From the NCBI GenBank assembly GCA_034658975.1, contig JAYEGJ010000066.1, forward strand, positions 1 to 11,486: DNA of 11,486 nucleotides, in the 5' to 3' direction. Both the position numbers and the translations under genes were made by a program. Source of the stretch: SZUA-217 sp034658975. Lineage in GTDB: Bacteria; Actinomycetota; Acidimicrobiia; Spongiisociales; ZC4RG35. Below the pieces are notes generated by a model. That model was given only the letters and a program-made list of their open reading frames with translations, did not search any database and was not told where the DNA came from. Shown here one piece after another: positions 1 through 6,700 of the stretch; position 1 is the stretch's first letter, and every line of letters starts with the position of its first letter.

Positions 1-898
1 GGCGAACGGTCATCCCGGCAGAATGCAACCTGATCGCTTCGTCGGCAACGTCGGCCGGCGCCCCGATCAGGTCGGTGCCGGCGAGGACATGGACTCCCGC
101 CTCGATGGCCAGCGGCAACAGGTGCTCCACATTGGCCAGCCCCTCCGAGAGAAGGCGACCTCCCGTCGACTCGGCTCCAATCTGGGCGATGGTCTCGTCC
201 ATCCTCAGAACGGTGGGAACCCACATACCCGACCGCGAGCCGAGCACTCCGACGTCGTGCTCGGTGAGAAAAAGGCCGTGCTCAATGGAGTGGACGCCGG
301 CAGCGACAGCGGCCGAGGGAACGTCGCGGGCCATCGTGTGAATGGCGACCTTCGACCCCACTGCTTCCGCCGCGCTCACCGCTGCCTCCAGCTCCGACTC
401 GGTGAAGTTGGCCACGGGACCCCGACCCCTTCGGGGCCAGTCTCCGATCAGCTTCACCCAACCCAATCCAAGGGAGGCCTCGTCCATGGCGACCTCTGCG
501 ATGGACGAAGGATCTACCTCTCTGGCGAAGTTCGGGTAGTACCCCTCGGGAACCGCAAGGATGTGGGCGGCGGCATCGATGTCGGGCCTTTCCCCTGAGG
601 GAACCTGTTCGGCGACCTGGACGGTCGTCGTGTCCGCCCAACCCTTGTCCATCACCAGCATCACTCCAGCGGCGACGGCCTCCCGGGCACGCTGTTTGGC
701 GTCCTCGAGGATGCCCGGCGCGTAGTTGAGTTCGGCTGATGCGAGGTGGGAATGGGCGTCCACCAGGCCGGGAAGGGCCCACAGCCCATCCCCCAGAACC
801 GTTTCGGCGTCTCCGGTTGAGGTCTGCCAGACCCCGTCGACCACATCCCGAACGACCGGCGGTCCGAGTGGCGAATTGAGAACAACACGAGTCTTCAT
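1..898 (-). CDS. Metal-dependent amidohydrolase (imidazolonepropionase-like), 3' end cut off by window edge
   Basis: The reverse strand reads open from an ATG at 898 to the window edge, giving 299 residues with no stop; related enzymes run to about 380-420, so the C-terminus is missing. Visible amidohydrolase-superfamily metal-site motifs, in order: VDAHSH (H49, H51) after the first strand, a possible bridging lysine K149 in VKLIGD, H187 in AIHTMA, H207 in SIEHG, and D276 in AGTDL. This order matches the imidazolonepropionase-like/Xaa-Pro dipeptidase-like branch of cytoplasmic hydrolases acting on cyclic amides or peptide-like bonds. The substrate cannot be told. No Shine-Dalgarno precedes the start; TACCGT (907-912, minus) lies 8 nt upstream, suggesting a leaderless or very short leader. 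It is divergent from the protease pair across 42 nt. Family assignment is strong, substrate unknown. Confidence 0.9.
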   Translation of the reverse strand, partial: MKTRVVLNSPLGPPVVRDVVDGVWQTSTGDAETVLGDGLWALPGLVDAHSHLASAELNYAPGILEDAKQRAREAVAAGVMLVMDKGWADTTTVQVAEQVPSGERPDIDAAAHILAVPEGYYPNFAREVDPSSIAEVAMDEASLGLGWVKLIGDWPRRGRGPVANFTESELEAAVSAAEAVGSKVAIHTMARDVPSAAVAAGVHSIEHGLFLTEHDVGVLGSRSGMWVPTVLRMDETIAQIGAESTGGRLLSEGLANVEHLLPLAIEAGVHVLAGTDLIGAPADVADEAIRLHSAGMTVR

Positions 899-928
899 CA
901 AACGGAACGGTAACTGCCGCAATGCCCT

Positions 929-941
929 CATAATGAACCGG
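929..941 (+). promoter_or_regulatory. Putative -10 box and leaderless start for the S41 protease pair
   Basis: CATAAT at 929-934 is followed by 6 nt and then the GTG at 941, so transcription would be expected to start on or next to the start codon. No Shine-Dalgarno is present. No good -35 was found. The call is an inference from spacing. Confidence 0.4.
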
Positions 942-2317
942 TGCGCCGGGTCGCCATCTTTGGTCTGCTTCTGATCGCCGCTTGCGGCGTTGCGTCGGAT
1001 GCCACAACAACCACGACCACCGGCGCCACAGCGACGTTTCCCGCCACGACCACCACGCAACCGGCACTCGAGTTCACAGTTCAGAACTGCGCATCACCAC
1101 CCATCACCTTCTCCGCCTTGTGTGAGGTATACGACCTAACACAGGAGTGGCACGTCGACCGACCGGTGCCCGACTCCGTTCTCGCCGAGGTCGCCATCGA
1201 GGCGCTCCAGGCCTACACGTCCGACGAGACCGCAGAGAGACCCCGGGAGCTGCTCTGCGCTGTTCCCAACGATGCCTTCTATGGCCTATGTGCGCAGCTC
1301 GCCTTCATGATCGACGAGTCCTCGATCGACGTCGGCCCTGCGGTCGATGCAGCAGTCACCGCCATGGCAGATATCGGTCTGGACCCGTTCAGCTATTACG
1401 TGCCACCCGAGCAGGTTGGATCCTTCCGCGACAACGGCGTCGTCGGAGGGATCGGAGTTCTGCTCGACGCGACCGATGCGGCGGGCTCGCGGTGCACCCT
1501 GATAACCGCGACCTGCCCACTTCACATCGTTTTCGTCCTGGAGAACAACCCGGCTGCGGAAGCGGGACTTCGAGCAGGCGACCAGATCACCGCAGTCGAC
1601 GGCGAGCCGGTCGAAGGCCAAGGATTCCTGGCGACTACCTCGAAGCTGGCGGCAGACGAGACCGGAAGTGTCACTGTGACTTATCTCAGAGATGGTCAGA
1701 CCTCCGAAGCGACCATGGACCGTGGTCAGCTCACGATCCCAACGGTCACGGTCGACCTGCCGCTCCAGGGAGTTGGCTACCTCCGAATCCCCGACTTCGA
1801 GGATGACATCCCTGATCTGGTAGCCGAGGCGCTCATTTCGCTGGCAGAGCATTCCCCGGGAACGATCGTGGTGGACCTGAGAGATAACCCCGGCGGCTTC
1901 ATCAACGCTGCCGTTGATGTTGCTTCAGAGTTCATCGACGGCGGGATCGTCATGACGTCGGTGGGACCCGATGAAGACCTCGAGTACCCGGCGACCGTCG
2001 GAGGCCTCGCAACCAGCGAACGGTTGATCGTGCTGGTCAATAAAGGGTCGGCCTCGGCGGCCGAGATATTGGCCGGTGCGCTGAGGGATGAACGTGGTGC
2101 CACCATCGTCGGGACGAACACCTTCGGTAAGGATGCTGTGCAGATACCCTTCGACATGAGGAACGGCGGAGAGTTCTATGTGGCTGTAGCGCGGTGGTTC
2201 ACCCCAAATGGCGACACAGTGGCCAATGGTGGACTGGTCCCTGATCGGGAACTCGAACTGTCGCCCGACTTGTCCAACGAAGAGGTAGTGAGGGCCGTGC
2301 TGGAAGCAGTGTCATGA
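941..2317 (+). CDS. S41-family C-terminal-processing protease, lipoprotein (first of a tandem pair)
   Basis: This 458-residue exported serine protease starts at GTG. A short signal peptide ends in lipobox I-A-A-C with lipidated C15, then a Thr-rich linker (about 20-40). An N-terminal helical region (about 45-160) is followed by a PDZ domain (about 165-265, with EAGLRAGDQITAVDG) and the S41 catalytic domain (about 275-445). The domain motif VVDLRDNPGG is present. S372 in NKGSASAAE and K397 in NTFGKD are 25 residues apart, matching the Ser/Lys dyad of CtpA/Prc enzymes, so it should be active. Besides C15 there are six cysteines in three pairs: C50/C61, C106/C117 and C185/C192. Members of this family cut proteins near exposed C-termini in the envelope; the target here is unknown. 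The stop overlaps the next start (ATGA), implying translational coupling with its paralogue. Confidence 0.93.
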   Translation: MRRVAIFGLLLIAACGVASDATTTTTTGATATFPATTTTQPALEFTVQNCASPPITFSALCEVYDLTQEWHVDRPVPDSVLAEVAIEALQAYTSDETAERPRELLCAVPNDAFYGLCAQLAFMIDESSIDVGPAVDAAVTAMADIGLDPFSYYVPPEQVGSFRDNGVVGGIGVLLDATDAAGSRCTLITATCPLHIVFVLENNPAAEAGLRAGDQITAVDGEPVEGQGFLATTSKLAADETGSVTVTYLRDGQTSEATMDRGQLTIPTVTVDLPLQGVGYLRIPDFEDDIPDLVAEALISLAEHSPGTIVVDLRDNPGGFINAAVDVASEFIDGGIVMTSVGPDEDLEYPATVGGLATSERLIVLVNKGSASAAEILAGALRDERGATIVGTNTFGKDAVQIPFDMRNGGEFYVAVARWFTPNGDTVANGGLVPDRELELSPDLSNEEVVRAVLEAVS

Positions 2318-3714
2318 ACAGAAATCGAGTCGGACTCCTCCTGGTCGCTCTCTCGCTGACACTCGCCGCTTGCGTCTCGAGCCAATCGGCAGACACCACG
2401 AGCGCTCCCCCAACCGAACCCACCGGTGGGCCGACCGCCACTTCGGTCGGCCCCAACACGACCCTTGACGGGCGCACCTACGAAACCTTCGACTGCGACG
2501 ATGCTCCCGACGAGGTCGCCATCGTTTGCGAGGCCTACGAACTCATCCAGGTTCATTACGTAGACGACATCGCCGACTCCGATCTCGCAGACGCAGCCCA
2601 GAGAGCCGTCGAATCACAGACCGGTCAGAACAACGGTGAACTCTTCGTCTGTGCCCTCCCAACCGACGGATTCGAGGAATCATGCGAAACCGCCGCTGAA
2701 GTCGAGCTCACCAGTGCCGAGGCAGCCGAGTTGGTGGTGGCCGGGCTCGCCACATATGCCCTCGATCCGAACTCCGCCTATTTCGATGAGGATGCCCTCG
2801 CACTCCTCCAAGAGGAGCAGCAGGGCGAGATCGAAGGCATCGGCGCCTTGGTCACTCCCGAGGACGAGACCATCGAGGGAGACAACAAGCAATGCACGAT
2901 CGTGTCCGACACGTGCCTAATACTCATCGTCTCGACCATCGAGGGGGCACCGGCAGAAGCGGCCGGTCTCCAGCGTGACGATGCGATCGTCGGAGTCGAC
3001 GGTGTATCGATCGATGGATGGACCATCGACGAAGTCACCTCCCAGGTCAGGGGGCCGGCAGGCACCAATGTGGTTCTCACCATCGACCGGGCAGGTGATG
3101 AACTCGAAATCACCATCACCCGGGCTGCTGTGGTCATCCCCGTGATCGACAGCGAGAGGTTTGGAACCACCGGCTACGTCCAACTGCGGATCTTCAGCGA
3201 CAACGCCGACGAGCAGTTCGAAGAGGCGATCCTCGATCTCCTCGCCAAAGGCATCGACGCACTGGTGATCGATCTTCGAGACAATCCTGGAGGGCTTCTC
3301 GACACGGCCATCGAGATTGCCTCCGTCTTCCTCGATGACGGAGATGTCGTGGTCACACAGAGTCCCGATGATCAATCGTCCTACGAGGTGACCGGAGACG
3401 CCATCGTTCCCGATGACCTCAAGGTCGTGTTCGTGGTCAACAAAGGAAGCGCCTCGGCGTCCGAGGTTGTCTCGGCCGTTCTCCAGGAAAGAGGACGGGC
3501 CACTGTCGTCGGCGAGAACACTTTTGGAAAGAACACCGTCCAGCAGCGCTTTGGTCTCTCCAACGGTGGGGCGCTCAAACTGACCATTGCCCGATGGCTC
3601 ACTCCCGATGGTCTCGACTTCGGCGGTGTGGGAGTCACCCCCGACATCTCGCTCGAGATCGATCCTGGGATCAGCACCGAAGCCCTGGTGGAGACGGTCC
3701 TCGACGCTGCCTGA
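2314..3714 (+). CDS. S41-family C-terminal-processing protease, lipoprotein (second of a tandem pair)
   Basis: This 466-residue paralogue of the preceding gene starts at ATG within a 4-nt overlap with it. Signal peptide with lipobox L-A-A-C (C20), Thr/Pro/Ser-rich linker (about 21-50), N-terminal helical region (about 55-165), PDZ domain (about 170-272, with EAAGLQRDDAIVGVDG), S41 domain (about 280-450) with VIDLRDNPGG. The dyad is S381 (NKGSASASE) and K406 (ENTFGKN), again 25 apart. The six extra cysteines recur with identical spacing: C61/C72, C113/C124, C194/C201. It should be anchored on the outer face of the membrane and proteolytically active. Divergence from the first copy is large outside the motifs, so the duplication looks old and the two may differ in substrate. 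The next gene has its own promoter-like box. Confidence 0.93.
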   Translation: MNRNRVGLLLVALSLTLAACVSSQSADTTSAPPTEPTGGPTATSVGPNTTLDGRTYETFDCDDAPDEVAIVCEAYELIQVHYVDDIADSDLADAAQRAVESQTGQNNGELFVCALPTDGFEESCETAAEVELTSAEAAELVVAGLATYALDPNSAYFDEDALALLQEEQQGEIEGIGALVTPEDETIEGDNKQCTIVSDTCLILIVSTIEGAPAEAAGLQRDDAIVGVDGVSIDGWTIDEVTSQVRGPAGTNVVLTIDRAGDELEITITRAAVVIPVIDSERFGTTGYVQLRIFSDNADEQFEEAILDLLAKGIDALVIDLRDNPGGLLDTAIEIASVFLDDGDVVVTQSPDDQSSYEVTGDAIVPDDLKVVFVVNKGSASASEVVSAVLQERGRATVVGENTFGKNTVQQRFGLSNGGALKLTIARWLTPDGLDFGGVGVTPDISLEIDPGISTEALVETVLDAA

Positions 3715-3720
3715 CAGTCA

Positions 3721-3745
3721 TACAATGCCCGGCTCACCCGGAGGG
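3721..3745 (+). promoter_or_regulatory. -10 box and Shine-Dalgarno for homoserine dehydrogenase
   Basis: TACAAT at 3721-3726 lies just after the protease stop. GGAGGG at 3740-3745 is 5 nt before the ATG at 3751 and fixes that start. The predicted leader is under 20 nt. The -35 region is not convincing, so read-through from the protease genes remains possible. Confidence 0.5.
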
Positions 3746-3750
3746 CAGAT

Positions 3751-5028
3751 ATGAAAGTCGGCGTAGGAATTCTCGGAGGCGGCATTGTCGGCGGCGCGCT
3801 CGCACATCGTCTCCTGACCGGCCGTGAGGAGATCGCTGCAAGGACCGGGCTCGATCTCGAGCTCCGCCATCTGGCGGTGCGCGACCTGAGCAAGCCACGC
3901 AGGTTCACGTTCCCCGAAGGCACGCTCACCGACGACGCCTCCGCCGTGATTCAGGATCCGTCGGTCGACCTCGTCGTCGAGCTGTTGGGCGGGTTGGATC
4001 CAGCCGGGGATCTGGTGCTCCAGGCTCTCGAAGCGGGCAAGCCGGTGGTTACCGCGAACAAGGAGCTTGTGGCAACCCGTGGCCTGGACCTCATCCAGAA
4101 GGCCGAGGAGAAGGGCGTTTCGCTCCTCTTCGAGGCGGCAGTCGGTGGGGCCATCCCAATCATTAGACCGCTTTCGGAGTCGCTCGCCGGTGAGAACATC
4201 ACCGACGTGCTCGGGATCGTCAACGGAACCACCAACTACATCCTTACCCAGATGTGTGAGACAGATGCCAGTTACGCCGACGCACTGGCCGAGGCTCAGG
4301 AGAGGGGTTACGCCGAGGCCGATCCGACCGCCGATGTCTCGGGTGCCGATGCGGCAGCCAAGGCAGCGATCCTCGCCTCGCTTGCCTTTGGCACCTGGGT
4401 CGGAAGCGATCAGGTCTATCGGGAAGGGATCGAGGACCTGAATTCGACGGACATCGCCTTCGCCGCCGACCTCGGCTACCTCCCCAAGCTTCTCGCGGTT
4501 GCTACCGACGACGGCAACGGCGTTGCGGTCCGGGTGCACCCGATGCTGGTTCCCCTCGGTCATCCCTTGGCCAACATCAGCGGTTCACAGAACGCCGTGT
4601 ATGTGAAGGGCCCCGACGTGGACGAACTTCTCTTTGCTGGTCCCGGGGCAGGTGGTGACCCGACGGCCACCGCCGTGCTCGGAGACATCATCGAGGCGGC
4701 CCGCGAACTGCTTGCCGGATCACAGGTCCCGCCACGGGTGCGCTTCGCACCGGGCCGCATCGTCGATTTCGCTGAGGTCGACACCAGTTGGTACCTGCGG
4801 CTCGAGGTGGCCGACGAGCCGGGTGTCCTGGCCCAGATAGCCCAAACCATCGGCGACAACCACGTGAGCATCGAGTCGATGGTTCAGTTGGGCAGGGGAG
4901 AGACGGCCACGTTGCTCTTCATCACCCACCCGTCGAAGGAGGCCAACCATCGGACAGCGTTGGCCGCTCTCAAGAGCCTCGACGTCGTAAGACAGGTGCC
5001 GGCCGCGATCAGAGTGCTGCCCGAGTAG
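3751..5028 (+). CDS. hom: Homoserine dehydrogenase with C-terminal ACT domain
   Basis: This cytoplasmic enzyme reduces aspartate-semialdehyde to homoserine with NAD(P)H, at the branch to threonine and methionine. Its 425 residues match the usual actinobacterial length (about 430-445). Seen: Rossmann motif GILGGGIVGG (6-15); TANKE with K104; NGTTNY (159-163); and the family signature ADPTADVSGADAAAK with D200 and K204, the catalytic acid/lysine positions. Residues about 348-425 (DEPGVLAQIAQ, then HVSIESM) form an ACT domain, which in this family gives feedback inhibition, usually by threonine. Start set by the GGAGGG Shine-Dalgarno. Threonine synthase and homoserine kinase, which often follow this gene in Actinobacteria, are not here; unrelated small ORFs follow a strong terminator. 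Confidence 0.97.
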   Translation: MKVGVGILGGGIVGGALAHRLLTGREEIAARTGLDLELRHLAVRDLSKPRRFTFPEGTLTDDASAVIQDPSVDLVVELLGGLDPAGDLVLQALEAGKPVVTANKELVATRGLDLIQKAEEKGVSLLFEAAVGGAIPIIRPLSESLAGENITDVLGIVNGTTNYILTQMCETDASYADALAEAQERGYAEADPTADVSGADAAAKAAILASLAFGTWVGSDQVYREGIEDLNSTDIAFAADLGYLPKLLAVATDDGNGVAVRVHPMLVPLGHPLANISGSQNAVYVKGPDVDELLFAGPGAGGDPTATAVLGDIIEAARELLAGSQVPPRVRFAPGRIVDFAEVDTSWYLRLEVADEPGVLAQIAQTIGDNHVSIESMVQLGRGETATLLFITHPSKEANHRTALAALKSLDVVRQVPAAIRVLPE

Positions 5029-5055
5029 GGCGACACCGACAACTAGACGACCCCT

Positions 5056-5090
5056 GTGCAACGCGTCGGCCTGAGCCCGACGCGTTGCAC
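5056..5090 (+). terminator. hom: Terminator hairpin after hom
   Basis: A perfect 14-bp inverted repeat, GTGCAACGCGTCGG (5056-5069) and its complement (5077-5090), encloses a 7-nt loop, 28 nt past the hom stop. No U-run follows, as is common in high-GC Actinobacteria. Its strength and position make termination the most likely role. Confidence 0.75.
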
Positions 5091-5105
5091 GCGAAAGGCT
5101 CTGTT

Positions 5106-5119
5106 GGGGACTAGTCCCC
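5106..5119. promoter_or_regulatory. 14-bp perfect palindrome GGGGACTAGTCCCC
   Basis: A self-complementary 14-mer sits between the hom terminator and the small zinc-knuckle ORFs, about 90 nt before the first ORF's preferred start. It has no loop, so a DNA-binding dimer site is more plausible than an RNA hairpin. No matching regulator gene is adjacent. Function unproven. Confidence 0.3.
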
Positions 5120-5206
5120 TGGTGGAGATTGAGGATGACTCCCAAGAACGTTCCGGCCAGATCCGATCTTGTGGTGGTCAGATCATCTTCCTGTGGAGGC
5201 AGAACC

Positions 5207-5392
5207 TTGAGACCGACTCGTACACTGAAGAAGCAGAGTCAATGCGCCCACGAACACATCTCCAACGGCGTTGTGGCCGGCATGGAACGTCTCGTCTGTG
5301 TGAGGTGCGGCCATGTCAGCGTCAGACTGTTGAATGACTCGATAACCCGAGGGGCCATTCCCGCCACTCGCTACGAGGTCGACTCTCGTTGA
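5207..5392 (+). CDS. Small zinc-knuckle-like protein (61 aa), first of an overlapping pair
   Basis: I do not recognise a named family. With the preferred TTG start at 5207 the product has 61 residues. It carries C13, H15 and H17, then C31-x2-C34-G-H36; exactly 13 residues separate H17 from C31. That is a plausible one-zinc ribbon. The start was chosen because GGAGG (5195-5199) lies 7 nt upstream and because the residues encoded before it are low in structure and contain no metal ligands. An in-frame ATG at 5135 (GGAG at 5124-5127) would give 85 residues and cannot be excluded. The stop overlaps the next TTG start (TTGA), implying coupling. Likely soluble; may bind nucleic acid or protein, but this is not shown. 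Confidence 0.6.
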   Translation: MRPTRTLKKQSQCAHEHISNGVVAGMERLVCVRCGHVSVRLLNDSITRGAIPATRYEVDSR

Positions 5393-5577
5393 GCGAGGCT
5401 GACGACAGCACGGGCTCCTATTCGGAACGCCCGTGTGGCGAGTGCTCTAATCCAGCGGCGTTCATCACACCGCGGGGACTGCTCTGTGCGCAACACGCCT
5501 TCAAGCATCTCGACGAAGGGGGCGACTGGTTCCCGGTGCGACGCAAAGACCTAATAGGCCGGCACGACCCGAAATAG
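5389..5577 (+). CDS. Small zinc-knuckle-like protein (62 aa), second of an overlapping pair
   Basis: This 62-residue protein starts at a TTG that overlaps the previous stop. It has C16-x2-C19, 13 residues, then C33-x2-H36, a plausible CCCH metal site, followed by a basic/aromatic tail (GDWFPVRRKDL). The 13-residue gap between the two ligand pairs equals that in the preceding protein, so the two may be distant relatives or partners. No signal peptide or membrane segment. There is no independent Shine-Dalgarno, consistent with coupled translation. It ends 22 nt from the convergent gene at 5600. Function unknown; the metal site is an inference from cysteine spacing. Confidence 0.6.
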   Translation: MSEADDSTGSYSERPCGECSNPAAFITPRGLLCAQHAFKHLDEGGDWFPVRRKDLIGRHDPK

Positions 5578-5599
5578 AACCTTCACAACCAGGTCGCGC

Positions 5600-5998
5600 T
5601 CAACCCCGGAACTCGTCTGCGGTTTCTACCTCAGCCGCGAATCCGTCGAGGTCGCCGGTTCCTGGCAGGTCCGTCCAAGTGTGAATACCCCAGAGAAGCG
5701 ATGAGTATTGGCTTGCTTGCTCGGGCGTCACTTTCACCCGGAGCGGTATGTCGTCGCGCAGAATATCTTTGTACTGCTTGAGGATCGCCCTGTGTTGGGG
5801 GCGGTCCAGATCCAATAGGAAGACGACGCCATGAGCCCCCTCGGCCATGCGGCACCCTTCACCGGCTAAGAGCGGGCAAAGAGTCTTGTCTTCTGGACCA
5901 TGGCAAACGACGACGGAGTGGCCAAGACCTTCGAGAAAAGCGACATCGGTCGTCTCACCGTCCGGGATGTCTACGAGTATCACGCTTTCTTCTGACAT
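5600..5998 (-). CDS. Hypothetical protein (132 aa), receiver-like fold, three cysteines
   Basis: No named family recognised. The start at 5998 is well set: GGAG lies 5 nt upstream (AAGGAGTAATGG then ATG). The N-terminus (VILVDIPDGE, then GHSVVV) and VVFLLDLDRP resemble the alternating strands of a CheY-like receiver fold, but there is no clear phospho-acceptor Asp in the normal place and no conserved Lys/Thr set, so it is at best a degenerate receiver. C32, C41 and C49 form a Cx8Cx7C cluster in the middle and could bind metal or respond to redox state. No signal peptide or transmembrane helix. Divergent from the DUF6325-like gene across 117 nt; convergent with the zinc-knuckle ORFs. Confidence 0.75.
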   Translation of the reverse strand: MSEESVILVDIPDGETTDVAFLEGLGHSVVVCHGPEDKTLCPLLAGEGCRMAEGAHGVVFLLDLDRPQHRAILKQYKDILRDDIPLRVKVTPEQASQYSSLLWGIHTWTDLPGTGDLDGFAAEVETADEFRG

Positions 5999-6037
5999 CC
6001 ATTACTCCTTGTCTATCTATCAGTGTTGAGCCTTGAC

Positions 6038-6057
6038 CGGCACCACCGACAGTGCCG
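6038..6057. promoter_or_regulatory. Dyad in divergent intergenic region
   Basis: CGGCAC (6038-6043) and GTGCCG (6052-6057) are inverted with an 8-nt gap, between the genes starting at 5998 (minus) and 6116 (plus). It lies about 40 nt upstream of the minus start and before the putative -35 of the plus gene, a plausible shared operator. No other site of this sequence was noticed in the window. Confidence 0.3.
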
Positions 6058-6080
6058 AAAGTCCCTTCCAGCAGCACGAA

Positions 6081-6108
6081 TTGGACATCCAGCTCTCGCT
6101 GGTAAGTT
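6081..6108 (+). promoter_or_regulatory. Putative promoter for the DUF6325-like gene, leaderless
   Basis: TTGGAC (6081-6086), a 16-nt spacer, TAAGTT (6103-6108), then 7 nt to the ATG at 6116. The -10 fits the loose actinobacterial TANNNT pattern. No Shine-Dalgarno is present, so the transcript probably starts on or beside the ATG. Confidence 0.45.
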
Positions 6109-6115
6109 CGTCGGT

Positions 6116-6640
6116 ATGGGACCCATTCAGATATTCCTCCTCGAATTCGAGGATTTCCAGGCCACAGGCGGCATCGCCACCGAACTCGAAGCGCTGAGCG
6201 CCGCAGGCACCATTCGTGTCGTTGACGCACGATTCCTTCTCAAGGAAGCCGAAGACGAGTTGGTCGCCTTGCGAGCCAGCGAACTGGACGAAGTCGAGCG
6301 TGAAGATCTCAGGGCCGCGGCCGGAGCCTTCATCGGGCTCGGGGCCGGCGCCGTGCTGGCCGGTGACGATGGTGCTCTCGCTGGTGCGATTCTGGGCGCG
6401 GACGCCGCCATCGGGGCGGGACCGGTCGGTCTGACCGACGAAGACATCATGTCAATTGGGGACACCCTGGATGTTGGCGAGGCGCTTCTCTTGCTCGTGA
6501 TTGAGAACGTCTGGGCAAGCGGCCTGCGAAACGCACTGCGCGACGCCGGGCTGGTCTACGTCGAGCAGGACTACTTGACCCCGGAGGGGCTTGTGGCTCT
6601 CGGAGCCCTTCTCGGACTCGCAGCGGCCAGCGAAGGCTGA
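6116..6640 (+). CDS. DUF6325-like protein (174 aa) with Gly/Ala-rich insert
   Basis: The N-terminus (MGPIQIFLLEF, then ATELEALSAAGTIRVVDARFLLKEA) and C-terminal half (DVGEALLLLVIENVWASGLRNALRDAG, then YVEQDYL) match what I recall of DUF6325/DUF1269-type actinobacterial proteins: two similar alpha/beta halves with an E-N-x-W-A-x-x-L motif. Function of the family is unknown. Residues 67-105 are almost all Gly, Ala, Ile, Leu and Val with GxxxG-like spacing, resembling a glycine zipper that could pack in a membrane. The ATG at 6116 is chosen over upstream in-frame codons because it gives the conserved N-terminus and sits at leaderless distance from a -10-like box. Neighbour is a divergent unknown gene. 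Confidence 0.75.
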   Translation: MGPIQIFLLEFEDFQATGGIATELEALSAAGTIRVVDARFLLKEAEDELVALRASELDEVEREDLRAAAGAFIGLGAGAVLAGDDGALAGAILGADAAIGAGPVGLTDEDIMSIGDTLDVGEALLLLVIENVWASGLRNALRDAGLVYVEQDYLTPEGLVALGALLGLAAASEG

Positions 6641-6647
6641 CGGTTGC

Positions 6648-6661
6648 CGGGCTTCTGCCCG
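6648..6661. terminator. Short hairpin between convergent genes
   Basis: CGGGC-TTCT-GCCCG, a 5-bp stem with a 4-nt loop, falls 7 nt after the DUF6325-like stop and about 40 nt from the end of the convergent kinase-like gene. A nearby CCCGGGC (6671-6677) could compete for pairing. A bidirectional terminator is plausible but the stem is short and no U-run follows. Confidence 0.4.
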
Positions 6662-6700
6662 CGACTCGAAACCCGGGCCTGCACTTGCGGATGTGTCCGA

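Noticed and set aside
282..1067. 261-aa open frame on the minus strand across the amidohydrolase and protease starts
   Set aside because: It is a different frame of the amidohydrolase strand that also crosses the divergent promoter and protease start; its translation is Arg/Gly/Trp-rich low-quality sequence, while the other frames carry clear family motifs.
3718..4563. 281-aa open frame antisense to hom
   Set aside because: High-GC third-position shadow of a gene with complete family motifs; no recognisable domain or start signal.
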